27,555 nucleotides of DNA from Bondarzewia mesenterica (Eukaryota > Basidiomycota > Agaricomycetes > Russulales > Bondarzewiaceae): contig SGPL01000443.1 of NCBI GenBank assembly GCA_004802705.1, positions 1-27,555 on the forward strand, given 5' to 3'. A program made the translations under genes and the position numbers. Positions 19,816 through 27,555 of this stretch are shown here, piece by piece (within the stretch, counting starts at the first letter, position 1; every line of letters starts with the position of its first letter). The notes under the pieces were generated by a model. That model was not told the DNA's origin. It ran no database searches and saw nothing but the letters and a program-made list of their open reading frames with translations.

Positions 19816-22800
19816 TCATCGAATCATCGAATCGCGGGGAGAGCGTGGTCCAAACAGTCCGCGCTGGGGTTCAGGCGGCGCCAGGAGCGTGGTGGGCTCG
19901 GTAGGGGGAGGGGTGTAATCCCAGTTGGGATCCCCTAGATTGGAAGACGATCAATGAGACAAATCTGGAACAAAACAGCAGATACAACTTACGTTGCCAA
20001 GTCTCCCATGAACCTGCATGGGCGCGAGGGTCCATTGTGGGGAGCGGTGCCTCAGAAGGTGGGGCTGGTGGAGGTACGGTCTCAGACCGTCTGCGTCTAC
20101 GGCCGCCTCTCTGACTTGTAACGCTGCGCCACCCGGGACGAGCAGGTTCAGGTATCGGCGCGGGTTCAGGCGGAGTTACCTCCACTGGTGGAGGCTGAGG
20201 GGCGAGAGGACCAGTTGTGGGTTTCCTATAGATTTGAATCGTATGGTTGATATAGCGGATAGAATGAGAAGTCGCTTGGCTTACCATTCGGGATCAAACT
20301 CTCCACCAGGGCCATACTTGCTGCGCATGCATAACAAGTAGCCCATCTCACTGCACCGTCACGTAAACGATTTGTAGATAAGGAGTGAGACCATAACAGG
20401 TACGTACTGCTGGAGATTGCGCCTCTCTTCACGGAGTTTGCCAACTTCGCCCAGGAGCATACGAACTTCAGCAGCAAGGGATTTGCTGAATTCGTCCAAA
20501 TACTAGACAGCACAGGTCAATTTCAGATTCTGCAGTGATTTAATCAGTACTTACTCCTTGAACGTTGAACGGTACCCGCTCGTTCGCAGTTGCTTGTATT
20601 GTGGTCAAAAGGTCTTCGTGTTGTCGCTTACTTTCTTCCAGACATGCTAATGACAACTTGTATGAGGCAGTGTTCCTGCCACGGAAACGCAGCTGGCTTA
20701 CCTTCTCGGAGAGTTTGTAGCATTTCACGAAGTTCGCCATTCTGCGTCCGCAATTCATCCAGAACGTTCTGAATATCTAATCCAAACAAGGTTCGATTAG
20801 TTGTATCACGTCAAGACACTAGCAGCGCACATACCTGGCTTCTGCGCCGCTTCCTCTCTCTCATCTTCTCGCCTGCGCTTCTCAGCCTCGCAGTCTGCAA
20901 TTATGCCCGCTACCATTTCCTGCAATTGCCGGAACTGTGTATCCTTGTCTTCTCTTCTCGTTTGCTTTTCTTGCCAGCGTTCGTCCATCAGTTCTCTTTT
21001 CCTAGACAACTCCTCCTGCTGGCCTTGCACTAGATTGGTGATATCGCTCAGCTGGTTTCTCATCTCCTCATCGCGATCAACAGCCTCTTGTTTATCTTCC
21101 TCACGTCTCACTGCGTCCTCAGACAACCGCAATTGCCGTTCTTCTTCCAAGTCCGCCTTTACTTTTGACAGCTCCTCTTCAAGTTGCCTTATCCTGGCAT
21201 TGCGCTCCTCGTCCAAACGTTCGCGCTCTGCGGCCGCCTCTGCCGCACGTCTCTCGCGCTCGACTCGTGCATCTTCCATCTCCCTTGCCATGAGCTCTCT
21301 TTCTGACTTCACAACTTCCCTGAGCTCTTCGGAATAACGAGAAGCAACGTCCTGCGTCGCGGAACGCATCGACTCCACAATAGATCGCGTTTCTGCATGT
21401 CCTGGTGCTGCTTCTGGTGCTGGGATGGGGACGGCCTCGGATGCATCGTCCGGTTCTGGTTCTGGTTCTGGTTCCACTACTGCTGATGTCTGAGGAACGC
21501 TTTCCTCTCGCGCTGCCTGTGACGGGGCTACATCAACGGGGACAAGCTGTCTTTCCACCCGATCTTGTAAGTCGTTCCAGATCTCTTCTCCCCTCTGCGC
21601 AGATTGGGCATCTCGCTTCCGCTCGCCGTCCTCGAACAACCTGGCCCTTTCTTGCTCGTCCTCCTCGAACAACCTAGCTCTTTCTTCCTCGTTGTGACGG
21701 TAGTCGTGTTCTCGATGATCTTCAGCTTCAGCTGCCGCTTGGATGGCATGCTGTAGCTCGCCCATCTGTCCATGCCTGGTCCTTTCTTCTTCCTCGTAAT
21801 CAAGGTCTCCAGGGCCTGAGGGAACATGAGGAGAACGAGCATGGACCACGCTTGGCGCACGCTCCGTACCCACTGGCTCAGTCGGAATGTGGTGTACAGG
21901 TTCCTGATAGTATTCGGTCTCGGATGGGACAGCAGGGTGCGTAGCCGCAGAGCGTTGTGACCGAGTGACTGGAATGAAAGGCACCTCCGGTCTTGCTCCA
22001 CGGAGGTCTCGTCGGAGCTCATCGGGATCTAACTCATGCTCGGGTTCATAAACCTCTGAATGGAGAGAAATGAAGGAAATCGGGATAAGGTAAATGCGAA
22101 GTAGGGATGTTGTAGGATGTACTCACCAGATGGGCCCCTGTGAGACGGAGGTCGAGAGCCAGTCCTGTGGACGCGAATCATAGAGGGGGCCCTATCACTT
22201 TCTGTCGGAGAATGAGTTCGAGGGTATCCAGACGGTTGAACCTCGAGGACGGTGGGGGCTCGTGCTAGTCGTTCGCTACCACTCGGGCGGACATGTGAAG
22301 AAGCAGGTCTCCTCTGTGAAGGTACATGCATCGGCAATGTGGGAGAATGGGGCTCTTCCATCTCTTCAATAGGCGGTCCATGAGAAATATGAGACGGGGC
22401 ATGGCTAGGCATACCGTGAGGCTCATACTCAGTACCGTGCGAAGTGCGTGGAATGCGACGATGCGGGTCATGCTCAGGGCTGCGCGAGTACGATCTGTCT
22501 GGGCTCCGAGAACGTCCATGGCCTCGGCGGTGGCGGCCATGCCTGTCGTCGGGCGAAGAAGAGTAGCTTCTGCTCCTGTCTCTAGGCCTATGACGATCAT
22601 CAGAGTCTCTGGAACGGGATCTTGAATCTCGCCGATGCCTACGGTGACGCCCATGTCGACGGCGTGACGGTGAACGAGATCTGTCCGAAGACCTTGATCT
22701 GGTCCTCGATCGTCCATGACGCCGTTGGCTCTCCACATGACCCATGCTAGGTGGGAAGGTCGAAGGAGGGACTTGATAGATGGGTGTAGGTGCAACACCA

Positions 22801-25261
22801 GGTCCGCCTGGAGTCACAATAGTTACGCCTGGCTGTGGTGGCGGGGGACTGTGCGATCTGTACGAAGCACCGCTTGACGGTCTGTCGTGAGGTTGATCGG
22901 GCCGCGACGGAACCATGACAGTAACTGGCTGTGGTTGTGGAGGGGCATATTGAAAGGGAGGCGCAAATTGGGGAGGGCCCACTATTATGGGTTGAGAGTG
23001 ACTGCTTCTGCTCGAAGAGCGAGTAGAAGGACGAGAGCTCGGCTGGATCTCCACTACAGTAGGTCCAGCGGGAACGGCAGGACCAACACCGGGGACAACG
23101 ATGCCTGGCCCATAGACTCCAGGAGCCATAGCACNGGGGGGCTGAATAATAAATGGCTGCTGTGAAGGTTGGGAAGGACCTGCCCCACTGGGCTGTGATG
23201 GCATTGGTCCTAAAACAATGGGGGGCTGAGGGGCATCAGGATGCCTAGGTGAACCCACCCGAGGTTCTGTTGGTGGAGGACTATGATGTGACGGAGCTAT
23301 CTGGGTGGGGGGCATCTGGATGATCGTGGTCCCTGATGGAACAGGCTGGGGAGCTGGGGCAGGAAGAATCTGCACTGGAGGCGAAGAGGAACGAGGGCTT
23401 CTGCTTGAACTACTACTGCTTTGTGACGAGCCTACGGGAATCACCTGGAATGGCTGCTGTTGCTGTTGAAACACACCCGGCGGCCCCGGAGGCGCCGGTA
23501 CGTATTGTAATTCCTGCTCTGACCGCGGTGGACTTGGGGTGAGAGACGGCGGAACGAAGGGACGCTCTTCACGCTCTTCCTCAGGAGCTGGAGGCGCGTA
23601 TACTCCTGTGGCTGGCCCTGGAGGACCAAATCGATCAAAATCTGGAATAACAGGTCGGCCTCGATCACTTGGAGGAGACGGGATCACAGGAGACGCAGAA
23701 TTGGAAGGAGTGTGGAAGTCGGGAGGGATCACCGGCGGAACCATCCATGGCACCTGCCCAGGCTGACCGGGTTGCATAATGAATGGAGGAGGATACATTG
23801 CTTGACCGCCTCCGGGCACCTGCGGCATACCAGGAGCCCCATGTGCTACGGGGGGAACACCGGGTCCACCGGGTCCACCAGGCGCAACAAATCCGCCAGG
23901 TTGCATGACGTTTAGCGGAAGTTGACCAGCGGCTGGTTCACCATTTTCAGCAAAGTGACAGATCAATTCTAAACATCGGAAAACGAACCTTGGGGTCGCA
24001 GAGCAGCACCGAGACGGTTGAAATCATCCCTCAGCTGATCAACACGCGCGGAAACACCACGGAGCTCTTCTTGACGATCGTGAACATCCCGTCCAAGCCA
24101 ATCGTTCAATGATGTCATGTATCTCATCAGCTCGCGTTGTTGATCTAGAGATGCCAAATGCATATGCCGATTATCCTTAAAGACGAATTTGATGAGTGGT
24201 CAACATGCACGATGAAGCATTATATACTAACCCGCAGGAAGGTCATCATATCATTGAAGATAGGGGGTAATTGAAGAATAGTCTGTGAACTGTTGTCAGT
24301 GGGTGACGAAAATTTTGTAGGCAATCTGTATTTACTGGTCCAGTCGCGACGAATGGAGGGGGAACAGGAGGGGCGCCAGCAGGAGCACCAGCAGGAGCGC
24401 CGGTTGCAAACTCGCCAGGAGGAGGCACGGCAGCTTGGGCCGGAACAAATGGCGGAGCTGCCCCCTACAGATGGGCAGTCATGGCACATCAGTATAATAC
24501 AAGGGAACATAATGATCTACATACTGTCTGCTCTTGCAAGCGAGGAGGGGCAGATGGTGCTCGTCCGGGTTCATGCAAGTCGGTAGGCTAGAACAAGGTA
24601 GAATTTGAGAAAGAGATGACGGAAGAGAACGGGGCCTACGCACTATGACTGCTTCAGCAGGCGGTCGCTCGCGATGCGGGCGCGACGCATCATAAAATCC
24701 ATCCGTCGACCGACCCTCTTCTTGTCGACGGCGTCTGACTTCTGGCGAAAACCGAGGATCCTGGCGATCTTCAACGGGAAAATGCTCAGAAGGCACTGCT
24801 GGAGCAGCGGGGAACGGAGACTCCTGCATGCCAGAGACAGCCGCAGTTCGAGGGGGACGCGCACGAGCACGGGGCATGGGTCGGCCAGTGCGCCGTTCGA
24901 TGATGATGGGATCTTGCGGAATGGGAACNGTNCNGGAACAAGGCGGTAGATCTGTCATCAAAGTAGGACTGACACTTCGGGGCCTGGACGCGCGAATATC
25001 TGGGTGGAAACCCAGTCTGAGCCGGAGGACGCTGCACAGGAGGAGCGGCAGGCTGTAGAGCAGGCCTCAGTAAGTCCGCCATCAACGCATCCAGCGAGCT
25101 CTGCGGGCGCAAGGGGGTGGGGCGACCAAAGCGGGGGGATCACGTCGAATGCTGTTCAATCTATTGAGCAATTGGTCGATAGAGGACGACAGAGGACGTG
25201 TCCGAACAAGAGTAAAAAAGACGACATTTGCGTCGCGAGCTCGTTTGGGTACCAGTTCCAT
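19816..25261 (-). CDS. Large Pro-rich, Arg-Ser-rich and coiled-coil protein of unknown function (about 1,500-1,570 aa)
   Basis: Exons, first one tentative: 25261-24974, 24927-24644, 24587-24525, 24464-24336, 24282-24232, 24175-23989, 23932-22127, 22055-20835, 20776-20702, 20646-20555, 20502-20408, 20350-20285, 20225-19993, 19934-19816 (TGA 19818-19816). Phases agree throughout from 24927. Domain order: Pro/Ala-rich N-terminus (SLDALMADLLRPALQP), PAGAPAGAP repeats, a short coiled coil (QQRELMRYMTSLNDWLGRD), and about 300 residues of Gly/Pro/Gln-rich disorder. Then follow an RS domain (SRSRDSDDRHRPRDRSRS), an acidic linker with EPEPEPEP, a long charged coiled coil of roughly 250 residues including a tandem ERARLFE unit, and a C-terminus ending WDYTPPPTEPTT..PEPQRGLFGPRSPR. 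RS and Pro-rich tracts suggest a nuclear or condensate-forming scaffold, but I recognise no catalytic domain. The start is uncertain: a G6 run at 25133-25138 appears to lack one base. Confidence 0.7.
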
Positions 25262-26227
25262 AGAAATGACCCAGCCTGGGTGTCCATGATTCTGTCAAAT
25301 ACATTAAGAAAAGAAACGAATCGGAACAGGTTTTGCGATCACGATTCGGATCGCTTCTCGCGGCGTAGGCCTTTGCGACAAATGACATCTATTGCCATTC
25401 GCCATCTCTCCACTCTCGTGAGTGCCAATCCTTAACCTAAATTCGCTACATTGGCAGGCTGCGGCCTAAATTGCACGAGGAAAGATGACGAGCCTCTAAT
25501 ATCCCAGTCTGCTAAGACTGTACTTTTGGCATGTTGAAAGGTGCCCACTGCGAGCATAACTTGAAAATGGTATATGGGTTTATATGTATGCCCGACCTTA
25601 GGCTGTATACAGAGTTTAGCGGCTGTGACCGTCGGCGGAAAACATGCCCACTTGCTAACACCGGTCCGCAAAGTTTGAATCCACCTTGTACAAGTATCCG
25701 TCTTGGGATTTGGACTCGACGAATTGCACACTGATTCGAGTACGTCAAACCAAAGAGAAGGCGGTCGGCTGAAGAGCACCTCAAGGTTACAGAACGCCAC
25801 GGTCTGAGAACAAGAGCGAGTGCACAGAGAGTGCTCAACAGCTGAGGCTCGGTCGGAAGCAAAAGATCATGGATCCAGTGCTGAACTCGAAATCACGGGA
25901 GCTGGGATATTAGCGCGCACTAGTATTTGGTTCTGTATGGGCGCCGTGCTCGGACACTGGCTCGGACTCATCTTCAGTAACGTTTGCCGCTTTCGCTCTT
26001 TACTGGTACTCCCCTTCAAGCCTGAAGCTTTGAAGATTCGTGGCGAGAGTCCAAGTCGGTAGGACTTCCGTAAAACTATCATGTAACTCATATCTTCTAT
26101 CGACTGTAGGATAAGTAACTGAAGATGCATTTTCACTTGACTGACTAGGGATCAGAGCCAAAAGGAAGATCTTTTCGACGTAGGTCAATCACTTCCTCCA
26201 GAAAACACATCCCTAAGAACATTGATC
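25262..26227. other. Divergent intergenic region upstream of the large Pro/RS gene and the F-box gene
   Basis: About 960 bp with presumed promoters for both flanking genes. Frames of up to about 120 codons exist on the - strand but lack domain or splice support. An upstream F-box exon could lie here, because the F-box frame has no in-frame ATG. Confidence 0.45.
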
Positions 26228-27555
26228 ATGGGTAGCTCTCAACAAATTCAAAAGTTCTCAACGACACCAACGATGCCGTTGATGAAGGTGCCGATCAAGA
26301 TTCGCGCGCGTCTCACAACGATAGGCAGCCTATCTCTCGTTGTCCGAACGAGATCTTGGAGGCCATTTTCTTGCAGACCCAGATGTTTCTTGGTCCATTC
26401 TCCAACTGGCACCAAAAGCATTGTCCCTCTTGGGTTCGGCTGACCTTCGTCTGCCGGAGTTGGCGACGGGTCTGCCTGAACTACCCCGAGATGTGGTCAT
26501 ACATATCGATCGCCCTCAGTCCCGAATGGGCAAAGGTCTTTGTCGAGCGCTCCTCACCGGGTCCTTTGACCGTCAATATAAGGACGCGATCCAGTCTCCC
26601 CCATGACATAGTTGTGTCGAACATTGCTCGCATTGCGGACCTCACTATTTCACAAGATCGCCAACGACCGTTTGCATTCCAAAGTCTGAACGCACCGGCA
26701 CCAGTGCTCAATTCCTTCTCCATAAACCACTACGTGTCATATGATGGTCAAAATTTGGTTCTGCCAAATTTGATCTTTGATGGCGACGCACCTCGACTCA
26801 CGGATCTGAGAATAGGTCCCGATATCCGCATTTCATCTGAACTCTTGGTCCTGCGCACAGTCAAGTCTCTAGATATTCACATCACTGATATCGCTTGCGT
26901 AATCTCCATCCTGGAATGCTGTTCCCAGTTGGAAATGCTCACTCTGCGCTCGTTGGAGCCAACCGAGCCACAGCATCCTATCAGGCCACGGCAGCTTCCT
27001 ATCGTTTCTCTACCGCGCCTTCAAAGTTTAGTTGTAGATGCGCGTGATGTTGATGACGCTGAAATTCTGCTCCGCTGCACCCACGACGACGCCCTTACCA
27101 ATCTAGCCGTCTTTATTATCTCTCCTCGCATCATCCCGCATCGGATCCAAGCACTTCTTCCTCTTCTTGCCAGTCGTATGCGCGGTCAGAAGAAGTTAAC
27201 TGGTCCGCTACGATCCCTCTGGGTCTTCCTTTATTCTCATTGGAGCAGCTCTGATTACATAACCCGGTATGTTCAGTTCACTGGTTGGACGGATCCTGGG
27301 CGTGATATTTTGCTGGTCAGCGATCCTCATGAATATATTAACCTTGACCTCTCCGCACGCCCCCGTTTTTGCTTTTCGTCCGGCTGTGAGCTGGACGTGG
27401 AGAGTACAGATCACTTTTCGCTCGCCTGCTCACTCTTGAAGCAGTCCCCCTTATCGGATGTGCAGACTCTGACCGTCCACATCGACATTCATGACATCGC
27501 AATTTCTGGTCGTGAACCTCTACATGTTCCTCAGTCACGATGGTTTGAGATGTTT
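26228..27555 (+). CDS. F-box protein with degenerate leucine-rich C-terminus (3' end outside window)
   Basis: Frame 1 is open from just after a TAG at 26233-26235 to the end of the window (1320 nt). It encodes the agaric-type F-box region CPNEILEAIFLQTQ, then WVRLTFVCRSWRRVCLNYP and EMWSYISIALSPEW. Next come VFVERSSPGPLTVNIRTR and a Leu-rich repeat-like body (VLPNLIFDGDAPRLTDLRIG, SILECCSQLEMLTLRSLEP, LPRLQSLVVDARD). F-box proteins bind SKP1 in SCF ubiquitin ligases and recruit targets through the C-terminal part; agaric fungi carry very large F-box families. The start is unresolved. An ATG at 26228 is one frame off and would join if the AAAA at 26250-26253 had one more A; otherwise an upstream exon splices at the TAG ending 26235. 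Confidence 0.8.

Noticed and set aside
20801..21337. Ser-rich open frame of 178 codons on the + strand
   Set aside because: It is the antisense shadow of the charged coiled-coil exon of the large - strand gene and has no independent start context or domain.
22265..22798. 177-codon - strand frame inside the large gene
   Set aside because: It is an alternative frame of the RS-rich exon; the main frame has matching splice phases on both sides.

Overview
The window looks like nuclear DNA of a filamentous basidiomycete, most likely an Agaricomycete. Genes are closely packed on both strands and interrupted by many short introns, mostly 46-130 nt. The exon joins given here were built by hand from splice sites, phase and family resemblance. 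The best-matched families are fungal: a SNF5-type chromatin protein with a GATA-like finger, a CPAF-like S41 peptidase, a type-B carboxylesterase, a DUF1308 protein, QCR8 and an agaric-type F-box protein. Single N calls are scattered through the window and are dense from about 9.9 to 13.8 kb. Several genes need a one-base correction in a homopolymer, so part of the sequence is probably draft quality.

Layout. 1-1411 (+): the 3' end of a SNF5-like SWI/SNF subunit. 2383-2461 (-): tRNA-Leu(AAG) with a Pol III terminator. 3124-6186 (-): a secreted S41-family peptidase in 18 exons whose joined frame closes exactly at 647 aa. 7951-10533 (-): a secreted type-B carboxylesterase in 9 exons (543 aa) with the full catalytic triad. 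11330-11466 (-): the 25-aa ribosomal protein eL41, whose last Lys codon is split by an intron. 11762-13172 (+): a 382-aa nuclear-looking protein, possibly Rrn9-like. 14193-15144 (-): an alpha/beta-hydrolase-fold protein that appears to have lost its catalytic triad, with a perfect 24-bp inverted repeat just upstream. 15719-17772 (-): a DUF1308/UPF0415 protein. 18044-18662 (+): QCR8 of respiratory complex III, including an 11-nt exon. 19816-25261 (-): a protein of about 1,500 aa rich in Pro, Arg-Ser and coiled coil, of unknown function. 26228-27555 (+): an F-box/leucine-rich protein that runs off the window.

The genes do not form one pathway. The two secreted hydrolases (S41 peptidase and esterase) are adjacent on the same strand and may both serve extracellular nutrition. 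Three head-to-head pairs share short or moderate intergenic regions: eL41 with the Rrn9-like candidate, DUF1308 with QCR8, and the large Pro/RS protein with the F-box gene. I saw no transposon, CRISPR array, rRNA or phage-like element. I did not find a clear new multi-gene system. The best candidates for new biology are the triad-less hydrolase with its hairpin leader and the very large uncharacterised Pro/RS/coiled-coil protein.
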